Part shown: one piece after another, positions 1 to 7,840 of the stretch
Position numbering within the stretch: the stretch's first letter is position 1
Layout of the letters: each line of letters starts with the position of its first letter
Source: Nocardia higoensis
GTDB lineage: Bacteria; Actinomycetota; Actinomycetes; Mycobacteriales; Mycobacteriaceae
Length of the DNA stretch: 64,000 nucleotides
NCBI RefSeq assembly: GCF_015477835.1
Contig: NZ_JADLQN010000004.1
Coordinates: 310,001-374,000, forward strand
Direction: 5' to 3'
The notes under the pieces: model-generated
What the model saw: the letters and a program-made list of their open reading frames with translations, nothing else
Told to the model about the DNA's origin: nothing
Databases searched by the model: none
Made by a program: the position numbers and the translations under genes

Positions 1-195
1 CCACAATTCGGCGAGCTCGCGGGCGGCCTGAGCGCCGGTCTCGCGCAGCGGCACGACCCGGTCGAAGGCCGCGCGGACCTCGGCTTCGGCTTCGGCGGGG
101 ACGAACGGCAGGACGCGGGTCACCTCGGCGGTGTCGAGTGCCTGTCGGGCCGCGGAGACGACGGGACCGTCGAGTGAGTCGCAGTGCGGAGGCAT
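1..195 (-). CDS. DUF6448 family protein, C-terminus cut by the window edge
   Basis: Sixty-five codons are present, from ATG at 195 running leftward off the window. The protein begins MPPHCDSLDGPVV, the conserved opening of DUF6448 proteins as I remember the family, followed by an alternating helical stretch rich in Ala and Glu. The start is preceded by a purine-rich AGAGGAA at a suitable distance. The function of the family is not known; members are small proteins of roughly 150-200 residues, so more than half of this one lies outside the window. The next gene on the right (603-2558) is on the same strand but about 400 bp away, so they are probably not one operon. Confidence 0.7.
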   Translation of the reverse strand, partial: MPPHCDSLDGPVVSAARQALDTAEVTRVLPFVPAEAEAEVRAAFDRVVPLRETGAQAARELAELW

Positions 196-602
196 GCCGT
201 TCCTCTCTTTCCGAGAGCTTTCCTCGACATCGACGCTAGGAGGGGACGCGCGGGGCGAGAAGGGCCGAAGGTCACCGCGCAGGCGGTTACCGGGCGGATC
301 GCGCGGTCTACTTCACCCAAGGAGAGACTCGGTGCGGTTCGCCGGGCGATTCCAGGGAGAGGACCAAGACATCCTCGATCCGGCGGGCCGACGCGTCCCG
401 AAGCGGCACGGCATAGAACCACCCACCTTAGAAGTATGGTTCTACATCCCTCACAACCGGCTGGAACCTGTCAGGAGCCGACAGGCTCCGGCCGGCTGGC
501 AGGTCCCCGAGTCGGACGAGGTCTGCGTGCAGCGCGGGTGTGTTCGGCCATTCGGCGGCGGCGGGTGGAGTCGTCACGCAGCGCCGTTGCCGGAGGTCGG
601 CC
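196..602. other. 407-bp stretch without a convincing gene
   Basis: Several overlapping reading frames exist here, but none has a recognisable protein, a good ribosome binding site or typical actinobacterial third-position bias over its whole length. The stretch must hold the promoter of the DUF6448 gene and the 3' end of the helicase transcript. The only clear structure is the inverted repeat at 414-444. Confidence 0.5.
414..444. repeat. 8-bp perfect inverted repeat, operator or terminator
   Basis: TAGAACCA at 414-421 is matched by TGGTTCTA at 437-444 with 15 bp between. The spacer is AT-richer than the surroundings. It lies downstream of the helicase gene at 603 and upstream of the DUF6448 gene, so it could be a weak hairpin for the former or an operator for the latter. 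There is no T-run after it. Confidence 0.4.
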
Positions 603-2558
603 TCAGTCGGACACGTAGGCGATCCACAGGTAGTCCCGTGGCCGGCTGGAAGCCACCAGGGTCTGGCGGGCGAGGAGTTCGGCGCGGTCCCTGGCGCCAC
701 CGGTGAGTCCGGTGCGGTTTTCCGGCGGCTCTTCGGTGATGTGGAAGACCGCGGCGAAGTCCATTCCCTTGGCTCGGTGGACGGTGCCGACCTTGATGGC
801 GTCGAGTTGGGTACCGTCGTACTTTTCCAGCGCGAGGGTGGGGAACCCGGCACGATCCAGGACGCGCTGGTAGTGCTCGGCGTCTTTGCGGGAGTTCACG
901 ATGACGGACATATCGGAGATCGGTTGACCCGACTCGGTGATGGCGCGGACGAGCTCGGCATCGACGTCTCGGCGCCGGATATGCCTGTCGACGGCTGTCC
1001 CGCCGGGGAGAGTGGCCACGCTGTCGCGCAGGACGAAGCCACGTCCACCATCGAGATCATCGACCGTGTTCCCTGCCTCGATCATTTTCGTGTAGCGCAG
1101 GACGGCTCGGCGGTTGCGATAGTTGGTCCGCAGAACTCGGCCGCGGCCGGCGATCGGTATGCCCGCGTCGGACAAGCGCCAGCCACCCGCGTACACCTGT
1201 TGTTGCCCATCGCCCACCAGCAACAGTTGGGCATCCGGACCACCGCCTGCGATCAGGTGGACCAGACGGAGTTCCATAAGGGTGAAGTCCTGCACTTCGT
1301 CGACGACGACCAGCGCGAAGTCCTCGGTGTCATCCAGAGGGCGCAGCCGAAGCTCTTCGACCGCGAGACGGATCACATCGTTGAAATCGTGGACGCCTCT
1401 CTCTTCCAAACGGTCTCGGTAGGGCTCGTACCAGTTCTCCCAGACATACTTGCGCTGGTTGCCGTGCAGTTGGATGCCTTCACGGCCCGTCCGGTTGATC
1501 GCCTGGTAGGTGCTGACGTCGGGTATGCCTCTGCCTTCGATGACACGGTCGATCTCGTCGGTCCAATAGCCGTAGTCGGTGCCGTCGATCCGGCCGAGAT
1601 CCTTCCGTACCGCTTGCCAAGTTCGCGCCAGCGCATCATTCCTCGCGCCGTCGTCGAGGTTGTAGTCGACGCCGCGTCGATGGAGGAAGGTCATCGTCCA
1701 GGCGTGCAGTCCGGTGAAGGTGGATCGATCGACAGCGTGCGGGGCGATCCGGGCGAACGCGGAGTAGTGATAGGCGGGCAAGGTCTTGACGAAGCTGGTG
1801 AACAGCAGGCGGCCGGGATGACGTTTGGCGAAGTGCGCCATGCGATGCAGAGCGACCACGGACTTTCCCGTGCCCGCCGGGCCGCTGATCCGGGCGGGGC
1901 CGTTGAAGTTGGTGTGCACGAGGGAAAGTTGATCGGGATCCAGAAAGGTCATCCACTCGTGGAACGGGCGGTTGAGCGCACCGTCGCGGGCGCTGACGTG
2001 CAGATCCTGCTCGGCGAAGAGGGATTCCGAGGCCACGGCCTCGGCGGTGGGCGCGGCGTCGGCGGAGATCCATTCGTGCCCGCTCAGTCTTTCGGCGAGA
2101 GCGACGGCGATATCGCGAACGCGACGCTGTGAGAGGCGATGCTCGCCGGTGACCAACGCGCTGTGCATCGTGGCTTCATCGACGGCGAGGAAGGGGTCGT
2201 GCGCTTCGGTCCTGACCGCCCGCGGCATGAGCAGAGCGACTTCGAGCATGTGCGGAACGAACTGGGACCCTCCCGACAGCAGTCCGGCGAACGTCTCCTC
2301 CGCGTGCTTGCGAAGCGACAGGAGTTGCCTTCGATCCGGGACGGTGTCGGTGAACACCAGAGCGTAGACGCCCGTCGGCCCGAGGGCGTAGGTCGATGCG
2401 CCGACGGGCGCCGGTGACGACCGGTCGACGAAGAGTTGCCAGCCGCGCGATGTGAGCAACACGGACAAGAATCTGCGTTGCCGCGCAGTCAGATTCGGAA
2501 ACCCGGCTAGCTTCTGTTCCGCCCAGCGGACACGTCGCTCACGATTGATATCCGCCAT
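603..2558 (-). CDS. UvrD-like superfamily 1 helicase with N-terminal NERD-like domain
   Basis: A 651-residue protein starting at ATG 2558; an upstream in-frame start at 2603 would add 15 unlikely residues. The C-terminal two thirds carry SF1 helicase motifs: Walker A GPAGTGKS (226-233), Walker B VVVDEVQDF (417-425), the motif V region TVHRAKGMDF (592-601) and motif VI-like VASSRPRDYLW (635-645). The first 200 residues include YALGPTGVYALVF, which resembles the GPxGVxxI core of NERD (nuclease-related) domains, but the usual catalytic E/D-x-K after it is missing. It is predicted to move on DNA using ATP. Similar helicases occur in repair and in phage defence. It stands 129 bp downstream of the four-gene nuclease-helicase operon on the same strand, so it may belong to that island. 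The role is inference; the helicase class is clear. Confidence 0.85.
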   Translation of the reverse strand: MADINRERRVRWAEQKLAGFPNLTARQRRFLSVLLTSRGWQLFVDRSSPAPVGASTYALGPTGVYALVFTDTVPDRRQLLSLRKHAEETFAGLLSGGSQFVPHMLEVALLMPRAVRTEAHDPFLAVDEATMHSALVTGEHRLSQRRVRDIAVALAERLSGHEWISADAAPTAEAVASESLFAEQDLHVSARDGALNRPFHEWMTFLDPDQLSLVHTNFNGPARISGPAGTGKSVVALHRMAHFAKRHPGRLLFTSFVKTLPAYHYSAFARIAPHAVDRSTFTGLHAWTMTFLHRRGVDYNLDDGARNDALARTWQAVRKDLGRIDGTDYGYWTDEIDRVIEGRGIPDVSTYQAINRTGREGIQLHGNQRKYVWENWYEPYRDRLEERGVHDFNDVIRLAVEELRLRPLDDTEDFALVVVDEVQDFTLMELRLVHLIAGGGPDAQLLLVGDGQQQVYAGGWRLSDAGIPIAGRGRVLRTNYRNRRAVLRYTKMIEAGNTVDDLDGGRGFVLRDSVATLPGGTAVDRHIRRRDVDAELVRAITESGQPISDMSVIVNSRKDAEHYQRVLDRAGFPTLALEKYDGTQLDAIKVGTVHRAKGMDFAAVFHITEEPPENRTGLTGGARDRAELLARQTLVASSRPRDYLWIAYVSD

Positions 2559-2687
2559 GGTGGAACCCCCATCACCCCTCGCGGCCGAAACGACGCGATC
2601 CAACGATAGCGCGGCCCACCCCGGAGTGAGGCGCTTTCTTGCCTGTCGAGAACTGTTGGGCCAGAGGTGGACTCGTTGAATCGGTCG

Positions 2688-3998
2688 CTATGTGCCGCGT
2701 ACGCGATGCTGTTCGAGCCGGCTCAGGATCGCCTGATTGGCCTCCCACCCGTCGGGGAATTTGACCGGCACTCCGAGGTGCACCGGTTCGGCCGAGGGGT
2801 GGGCGTCGAGGAGTTCGGGGATCCCCGCGCGGCCCACCATGATGCAGGCGTGCCGGTGACGGGAGGCCAGCACGCACAGGCGCCCGGCTTCGAGGTGGAA
2901 AGCGCTGGCGTCGCGGCGCCCCGACAGCGGGTGCAGGACCACGGTGACGTCGTATTCGCGGCCCTGCAGGCGGTTGGCCGTATCGACGGTGACCGCTTCG
3001 GCGGGGGTGCCGCGCAGGGCCGTGCGGATGGCTTCGGCCTGGTCGCGGTGGGCGGTGCCTATGGCGACGCGGTCGACGGTGACGGTGTGGGTGCCCTGTT
3101 CGGAGTGGGCGGTGGGGGCGCGTTCCAGCAGGCGTCGGGTGATCTCGGCGACGGCGCGGACGGCTTCGCTGTCGGTGCGCAGGGCGTGCCGGGCGGGGAG
3201 TTCGTACCAGCCCCAGCCGTGGTCGGCGGCTTCGTCGAGGACGGCGTCGACGGGGGTGCGCAGGCCGCGGGCGGAGTAGGTGAGGGTGCGGGCGGCGGGG
3301 TCGGTGCCGGCGCGGAATTCGTTGAAGGGGTAGAAGGCGGCGGAGACGACGGGGGCGGCGGTGGCCGACAGGCGCCAGGAGACGGGCAGGCTGTGCGGGC
3401 GGATGTCGGGATTGTTGGCGAGCATGACCGAGACGGCGCTGGTGGTGGGGTCCCAGGTCAGGCCCGCCCAGCGGCCGGTGTCGACGGTGGCGAAGGGGTC
3501 GAGCTGGCCGGGGTCGCCGACGAACAGGCCGCGATCGAAGCGGTTGGCGATGCGCAGCAGCATGTCGCTGCGCATCTGGTAGGCCTCGTCGATGATGGCG
3601 TGCTGCCATTCGCCGTCCTCGATGGTGGCCCATTTGGCGGCGGTGCCGATGACGACGGTGCGGTCGGCCAGGTCGGTGACCTTCTGCGCGACGGTCACAT
3701 TCGGGCGGGTGACGCGCTCCGAGGGCAGGTACCCCGCCGCGGACACCCGGCCGATGGCCAGACCGGGGTCGGCGGTGGCGAGGCGTTCGATGAGGTCGTC
3801 GACCTGTTCGTTGGTCTGGGCGACGATCATGTGCTGGTCGCCGGATTCGGCGAGCTGGCGGGCGGCCTTGACCACGAGGGTGGATTTGCCCGCGCCGGGC
3901 GGAGAGTCGACGACGATCGCGCGGTTGGTGGAGGTGGCGAGGTCGGTGAGGATGCCCGCGACGGCGGCGTCGGCGGCGCGGGCGGTGTCGGTGGTCAT
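2688..3998 (-). CDS. SF1-type DNA helicase, last gene of the nuclease-helicase operon
   Basis: A 436-residue AAA/SF1 ATPase. Visible motifs are Walker A PPGAGKST (33-40), Walker B IIDEAY (135-140), motif III GDPGQLDPF (161-169), motif V NRLQGREYD and motif VI ASRHRHACIMVGR near the C-terminus. The order and the NRLQGxE form are those of SF1B (Dna2/RecD-like, 5'-3') helicases. Its ATG overlaps the TGA of the preceding gene in the sequence TGATG, implying translational coupling. It is short for a Dna2 and contains only the motor; the nuclease and a candidate beta-barrel partner are encoded by the two upstream genes. I know no experimentally named system with this exact gene set. Confidence 0.85.
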   Translation of the reverse strand: MTTDTARAADAAVAGILTDLATSTNRAIVVDSPPGAGKSTLVVKAARQLAESGDQHMIVAQTNEQVDDLIERLATADPGLAIGRVSAAGYLPSERVTRPNVTVAQKVTDLADRTVVIGTAAKWATIEDGEWQHAIIDEAYQMRSDMLLRIANRFDRGLFVGDPGQLDPFATVDTGRWAGLTWDPTTSAVSVMLANNPDIRPHSLPVSWRLSATAAPVVSAAFYPFNEFRAGTDPAARTLTYSARGLRTPVDAVLDEAADHGWGWYELPARHALRTDSEAVRAVAEITRRLLERAPTAHSEQGTHTVTVDRVAIGTAHRDQAEAIRTALRGTPAEAVTVDTANRLQGREYDVTVVLHPLSGRRDASAFHLEAGRLCVLASRHRHACIMVGRAGIPELLDAHPSAEPVHLGVPVKFPDGWEANQAILSRLEQHRVRGT

Positions 3999-5470
3999 CA
4001 CAGTTCCTCGAAGGTGTCCGCGGTGGGCACCCATTCCGGCGGTGGGCCGCCGTGGGTCCAAGGGGTTTCCTCGCGGGTGGGCAGTTTCGGCGGCCGCGAC
4101 GAACCAGGGGTGAATCGGGCGAAGCCGATGCCCGCGCCGAGTTCGGCGACGGTGCCGGGGTCGGGGACGAGTTTGCGGCCCATGCCGCCGGACAGTTCCA
4201 GCGTGATGGTGTCGCCGTCGACCTCGAGGACCGTGCCGGACTGCTTGGGATGGTTGATATTGCAGAGCTTTTCGCCGGGGACGGCGGTGAAGGGGTCGCT
4301 GGTCCGGACGCGCAGATGGGGGCGCAGGACCTTGCGGGAGCCCTTGGCTTCGGTGCGGGTGGGCTCGACGTCGACGACGGTGCCGGTGAAAGCCGTTCCG
4401 GCCAAGCGGTGTTCGAGCATGACGCGGGGGTCGTCGAAGGCGCGTTCGGCGTCGTAGCGTTCGAGGGCGCGTTCGCGGTCGAGCAGGCGGCGGGCGGCCG
4501 AGACCGCCGAGTCGCGGCGGGGTTGCGGGGTGCCGTCGGGGATGGTGTCGAGGAAGTAGGAGAAGGCGGCGATGTCGTCGGACCAGCGGCCCTCGGTGTG
4601 CGGGGCGGCGGGCAGGGCGCGCAGCAGCGACATGCCCTGCCACATGAGTTGCCAGGTGGGTTCGATCTGTTTGTGCAGGGCGCGTTTGGTGCGCTGCGCC
4701 GCGACCGCGCGCGCGGACTCGTCGATCGCCTCGTCGTAGGCGGCGATCAGCGGTGCGAGTTCCTCGTTGTCGAAGCCGGGGTCGGTGGCGGGGCCGGCAG
4801 GCGGAACCGAGAGCGGGTCCTCGGCGCGAGCGGCGGCTTCCTGGCCGGTGCGGCCGGGCGGTGGCGCGATCCAGCCGAGCAGCGCGGCGAGATTGGCGTC
4901 CTCCAGCGCGGACTGGCCGCTGGCCCAGTGCGCGGACAGCACCGAGGTCATGGGCAGCGCCACGCAGGCGCCGGGGTGTTCGGCGCGGTCACGGAACCAG
5001 GTGAGCCAGCGGCCGAGCAGTGGGATGGAGGCGGGGACCGGGTTGTCGCCGTCGGTGCGGTGGAAGCGCACAGAACGGCCGAGCAGGCCGAGGAATTCGA
5101 TGCCGCCGGTATTGGGCACCCACAGTTGCGGGGCGTCCAGGCAGCGCAGGTAGGTCTCGCCCGACTTGGTGGTGCGTTCCTCGGTTTCCAGGGTGTGCTC
5201 GGTGATGTAGGGCAGCACGATGTCGGCCAGGTCGGCGATGAAACGCAGGCGCAGTACGCGGTCGCGGGGTTGGGGGACGATCAGCAGCCGCGGGGCCGCG
5301 GGGTCGCGGCCGATCATGATCGCCAGCGGCGCGGCGGCTTCGCCCGCGAGTTTCAGCGGAACCATGACCAGCGGGCGGTCGGAGAGATGGGTGTGGCAGA
5401 GGTCGGCGATCGGCTGGGCGCGCCCGGCCCGCATCGCTTCCATGCGGGCGAGCGCGGTCAGCACGCTCAT
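3998..5470 (-). CDS. Uncharacterised protein of the nuclease-helicase operon, C-terminal beta-rich domain
   Basis: A 490-residue protein with no family I can name. The N-terminal half is mixed alpha/beta, with tryptophan- and proline-rich segments such as PQLWVPNTGGIEFLG. The centre (about 230-340) is helical with Ala/Arg/Glu-rich stretches. The last 120 residues are predicted mostly beta strand, including FTGTVVDVEPTR and TVLEVDGDTITLELSGG, as in OB or SH3-like barrels. In Dna2 such a barrel sits between nuclease and helicase, and this gene sits between those genes. The start (ATG 5470) overlaps the upstream stop as ATGA and its stop overlaps the helicase start, so the three products are probably made in fixed ratio. 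The barrel assignment is inference from the strand pattern only. Confidence 0.75.
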   Translation of the reverse strand: MSVLTALARMEAMRAGRAQPIADLCHTHLSDRPLVMVPLKLAGEAAAPLAIMIGRDPAAPRLLIVPQPRDRVLRLRFIADLADIVLPYITEHTLETEERTTKSGETYLRCLDAPQLWVPNTGGIEFLGLLGRSVRFHRTDGDNPVPASIPLLGRWLTWFRDRAEHPGACVALPMTSVLSAHWASGQSALEDANLAALLGWIAPPPGRTGQEAAARAEDPLSVPPAGPATDPGFDNEELAPLIAAYDEAIDESARAVAAQRTKRALHKQIEPTWQLMWQGMSLLRALPAAPHTEGRWSDDIAAFSYFLDTIPDGTPQPRRDSAVSAARRLLDRERALERYDAERAFDDPRVMLEHRLAGTAFTGTVVDVEPTRTEAKGSRKVLRPHLRVRTSDPFTAVPGEKLCNINHPKQSGTVLEVDGDTITLELSGGMGRKLVPDPGTVAELGAGIGFARFTPGSSRPPKLPTREETPWTHGGPPPEWVPTADTFEEL

Positions 5471-6555
5471 CCGGCGATCTCCAGGCGCAGCCGGTGCGCT
5501 TGCCGGAGGACGTCGGCGATGTCGGCGAATTCTTCGCCCAGTGCCAGCGAACCGTCGGCGAGGGAGAGCACCACGTCGATGTTGTCCAGGCCGCCGAGGT
5601 CGTCGCAGACGCCGCGGCCCAGCACATCGACACTGCCGCTCGAGCGGGCCTCGTCGCGGCAGGCGAAGGCGAGTTCGCAGGTCGACATGCAGTCGGGGGC
5701 GTAGCGGGCGGGGATGTCGGCGATGGTGCCGGCGAGCTGGTCGCCGAGGGCGAAACTGGCCTCCTCGGGCAGGGTGCGGACCAGTTGGTCGATGGAGGTG
5801 AGGCGGGAGAGCTGGCGGGAGACCACCGCGATCTGCTTGCGCAGGTCGACCAGCTCGGCGGTCGGGCGGTTGCTGAAATCCGTGGTGCACACCAGGATCA
5901 CGTTGTGCGAGATCAGTTTCTCCGGGTCCGCGCCGATCTCGCGCATCAGCTCGCGCAGCGCGATCACGTAGACCGCGGATTGGCGGGCGGCGGCGGCGAC
6001 CTGGGCCGGATCGGCCTGGCCGTCGACGATCGGGAACGACTTGATCTCCACGACGTGGAACTGGCCGCCGAGGCGCAGCGCCACCACGTCCGGTTCCAGA
6101 TACGCGGTGGCTCCGGCGATTTCCAGACGCAGCATCGGGTGGTCGAACAGTGTGCCCTCGCCGGAATCGACGGCTTGCTCGAAGAGCTGGCGGGTGCGGC
6201 GGTAGCGGACCGCGTTGGAGGTGTTGTCGCCGACGGCCTCGAGGTTCTGGTAAGCGACCTCGGGGATGGTGAGGTCCAGCCGCTCGCGCAGCAGGGCGAG
6301 CAGATCGGCGCAGCCGTTGGCCTTGACCATGGCTTCGAAGGCGTTGCCTCGGGTAATCGCGAACTGGGACTGGCCGAAGGTCGGCGGAAACCCGAGATGC
6401 CGTGCGACGGCGGCCTTGTCGACCGCCGCGGCATCCAGCAGCGCACGCCGGGTGCACCCGGGATTCGCCGTCAGCGCCGCGATCGTCCTGGCGTTGTGAC
6501 GGCACGCCGGCGCCGCGCCACGCAGTTCGTCCAGCCGTGCCGAAAGTGTGTTCAT
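5467..6555 (-). CDS. Cas4/RecB-like PD-(D/E)XK nuclease with Fe-S cysteines
   Basis: A 362-residue protein with a strong Shine-Dalgarno (AGAGGTGGG) directly before ATG 6555. It shows the RecB-family nuclease layout: a helical RGNAFE (69-74), EPD with D156, E170-I-K172 and the QSAVY motif (192-196). A lone Cys34 near the N-terminus and Cys289, Cys293 and Cys299 (C-x3-C-x5-C) at the C-terminus match the four-cysteine Fe-S clamp of Cas4, AddB and Dna2. It should therefore be a metal-dependent DNA exonuclease or endonuclease stabilised by an iron-sulfur cluster. There is no CRISPR array or cas gene here, so a Cas4 role in spacer acquisition is unlikely. It overlaps both neighbours by 4 bp (ATGA). 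The family call is firm on motifs; the substrate is unknown. Confidence 0.8.
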   Translation of the reverse strand: MNTLSARLDELRGAAPACRHNARTIAALTANPGCTRRALLDAAAVDKAAVARHLGFPPTFGQSQFAITRGNAFEAMVKANGCADLLALLRERLDLTIPEVAYQNLEAVGDNTSNAVRYRRTRQLFEQAVDSGEGTLFDHPMLRLEIAGATAYLEPDVVALRLGGQFHVVEIKSFPIVDGQADPAQVAAAARQSAVYVIALRELMREIGADPEKLISHNVILVCTTDFSNRPTAELVDLRKQIAVVSRQLSRLTSIDQLVRTLPEEASFALGDQLAGTIADIPARYAPDCMSTCELAFACRDEARSSGSVDVLGRGVCDDLGGLDNIDVVLSLADGSLALGEEFADIADVLRQAHRLRLEIAG

Positions 6556-7340
6556 CCCACCTCTTTTCGTCGCGAATCGGCAACACCCAAGCGGACACCG
6601 AACAGTTGGGCGGTGTGATCGAGTCGATTGTTCGCCCGCTGTGCGGCCTCGGCCCGCCGGGCGGCGTCCTCGGCCTGGTGAACGGACAGTTCGCGGATCG
6701 CGCAGTCGATGACGTCCGCGTGATCGATGGTGTCCGGGCCGCCGCGCACGCCCGGGATCGAGATCGCCAGCTTCCACAGCACGCGCCGGGCGCGCGGGGC
6801 GGTGACCGGTTGCGCGGCCAAGTGTTCGGCGAGCCGGATGGTGCAGGTCAGCAGGTCGACGCGCGGGCTCAGCGGGCCGATCATGCGCTTGTCCAAGGGC
6901 CAGGTGCTGACCGCGAGCAGGCCGCGCGCGGGCGCGAGCAGGTCGGTGGTGAGTGCCGAACAGATGTAGTACGGGCGTGCCTGCGGGGCGGAGCGGAACG
7001 AGCGCTCCTCGTCGCGGCGCAGGCTGGTCAGGCGGGCGGGGATCAGTTCGCCCGAGAAGAACGCCTCGTGGACGCCGAGCACCAGTTTCGGTGCGGCAGG
7101 TGCGCCGAGCAGGGTCAGGGCGCGGTGCACGTGCTCGCGGACGGGAACGGCCGGAGCGGGCTCGGCGGGCTCGTCGGCGAGGTCGATACCGAGAACCGCG
7201 TCCTCCCAGGCATTCTCGGCCTGTCGGAGTTCGGCGCGCAGTTGCCGGGCGCCGACGCGATCACCGGCGGACACCGCGCGCCGGACGGAAGCACGCAATT
7301 CCGCGATGCGGTCCTCCAATTGCTGGGCGGTGTCTGGCAC
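6552..7340 (-). CDS. First gene of the nuclease-helicase operon, coiled-coil protein of unknown function
   Basis: A 262-residue protein beginning with a heptad-like charged helix (about 5-50), followed by an acidic/proline linker. A compact domain (about 68-190) follows with LRRDEERSFRSAP and RPYYICSALT, which looks like a winged-helix or helical adaptor fold. Its C-terminus is another charged helix. I recall similar unnamed proteins in streptomycetes beside AAA ATPases, which would make this a recurring actinobacterial cassette, but I cannot check that here. Translation probably starts at GTG 7340, 6 nt after a TAATCT -10 box, so the operon mRNA would be leaderless. Its stop overlaps the nuclease start by 4 bp. 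It could recognise DNA or hold the complex together; no catalytic motif is visible. Confidence 0.75.
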   Translation of the reverse strand: MPDTAQQLEDRIAELRASVRRAVSAGDRVGARQLRAELRQAENAWEDAVLGIDLADEPAEPAPAVPVREHVHRALTLLGAPAAPKLVLGVHEAFFSGELIPARLTSLRRDEERSFRSAPQARPYYICSALTTDLLAPARGLLAVSTWPLDKRMIGPLSPRVDLLTCTIRLAEHLAAQPVTAPRARRVLWKLAISIPGVRGGPDTIDHADVIDCAIRELSVHQAEDAARRAEAAQRANNRLDHTAQLFGVRLGVADSRRKEVG

Positions 7341-7346
7341 GAGGCG

Positions 7347-7387
7347 AGATTATCCAGATATTCCAGTGAAGTCCAGTATTTGCCAGT
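7347..7387 (-). promoter_or_regulatory. Promoter of the nuclease-helicase operon with four phased ACTGG/TCTGG repeats
   Basis: On the minus strand, a -10 box TAATCT (7347-7352) precedes GTG 7340 by 6 nt. Immediately upstream are four CTGG elements, seen on the plus strand as CCAG at 7354, 7363, 7373 and 7383. Three are CCAGT at an exact 10-bp period, and the first is CCAGA 9 bp from the second. They cover the -13 to -47 region, so a protein bound along one face of the helix would block or recruit RNA polymerase. Confidence 0.55.
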
Positions 7388-7395
7388 GTTTTCGA

Positions 7396-7405
7396 CTATC
7401 GATAG
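7396..7405. promoter_or_regulatory. 10-bp perfect palindrome CTATCGATAG
   Basis: The palindrome lies between the phased CCAG repeats of the leftward operon and the rightward promoter at 7459. Its position suits an operator for either, but a single 10-bp palindrome can occur by chance. Confidence 0.3.
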
Positions 7406-7458
7406 AGATCCTCGAGCGCGGCCTGCCTACTGCGTCCGCAGCGGTCGGGTGCGGTCCC

Positions 7459-7464
7459 TAGGAT
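7459..7464 (+). promoter_or_regulatory. -10 box TAGGAT, leaderless start at 7472
   Basis: TAGGAT is followed by 7 nt and then GTG 7472, the spacing expected if transcription begins at the start codon. Confidence 0.55.
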
Positions 7465-7471
7465 TGCTGGG

Positions 7472-7711
7472 GTGGAGATCCTCTTGGCCGTCCTACTGCC
7501 CATCGTGATTCTGGCTAGTTGTTTGGTCGTGATTCGTGTCGTCCGGCAGAAGCAGCGTAGTGGCGCGCTCGGCAACATGGCGCCGACCACCAACGGGGAC
7601 TCGGTGATTCCGGTGGATGACTCCGCACAGGATGTCTCGGTGGAACATCATGTCGATGCGGTGAGCAGGTCCACGGGGCCGGGGGAGGAAGGTCTGCAGG
7701 TCGGGCACTGA
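7472..7711 (+). CDS. Small single-pass membrane protein, 79 residues
   Basis: The product opens with a hydrophobic helix (about 2-22, MEILLAVLLPIVILASCLVV) followed by a short basic VRQKQR stop-transfer segment, so the N-terminus spans the membrane and the tail of about 55 residues faces the cytoplasm. The tail is polar and acidic with no recognisable domain. GTG 7472 is supported by the TAGGAT box 7 nt upstream. It is divergent from the nuclease-helicase operon and shares the 131-bp intergenic region with it. I do not recognise a family; similar tiny membrane proteins are common in Nocardia-type genomes. Function unknown. Confidence 0.6.
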   Translation: MEILLAVLLPIVILASCLVVIRVVRQKQRSGALGNMAPTTNGDSVIPVDDSAQDVSVEHHVDAVSRSTGPGEEGLQVGH

Positions 7712-7828
7712 ACGGCGGGGGGCGCCCGCTGTGCATTGCTCCGGGTCGAGTCGGCCCGGTCGACTGCTCCTGGACCAACCGGGCTGTGCGTCTCGCTCGG
7801 TGAGCGGGTGTGAGCGCAGGAGGGGCGC

Positions 7829-7834
7829 TACCGT
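7829..7834 (+). promoter_or_regulatory. -10 box TACCGT, leaderless start at 7841
   Basis: TACCGT ends 6 nt before GTG 7841. It supports the reality of the 71-codon gene that follows. Confidence 0.45.
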
Positions 7835-7840
7835 GGTGCG

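Noticed and set aside
540..2132. 530-codon open frame on the plus strand opposite the UvrD-like helicase
   Set aside because: The minus-strand frame has complete helicase motifs; the plus-strand translation has no recognisable domain and is a by-product of high GC content.
2667..4457. 596-codon glycine-rich frame on the plus strand
   Set aside because: Opposite the helicase gene and the 490-residue gene, with repetitive Gly/Val/Ala composition typical of shadow frames.
5467..6555. Cas4 of a CRISPR system
   Set aside because: Nuclease and cysteine pattern fit, but there is no cas1/cas2 or array in the window, and the operon partners are different.
3998..6598. 866-codon frame joining the nuclease region and the 490-residue gene
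   Set aside because: The part beyond 5470 is the wrong frame of the nuclease gene (Arg/Pro-rich). Good starts and 4-bp overlaps show separate genes.
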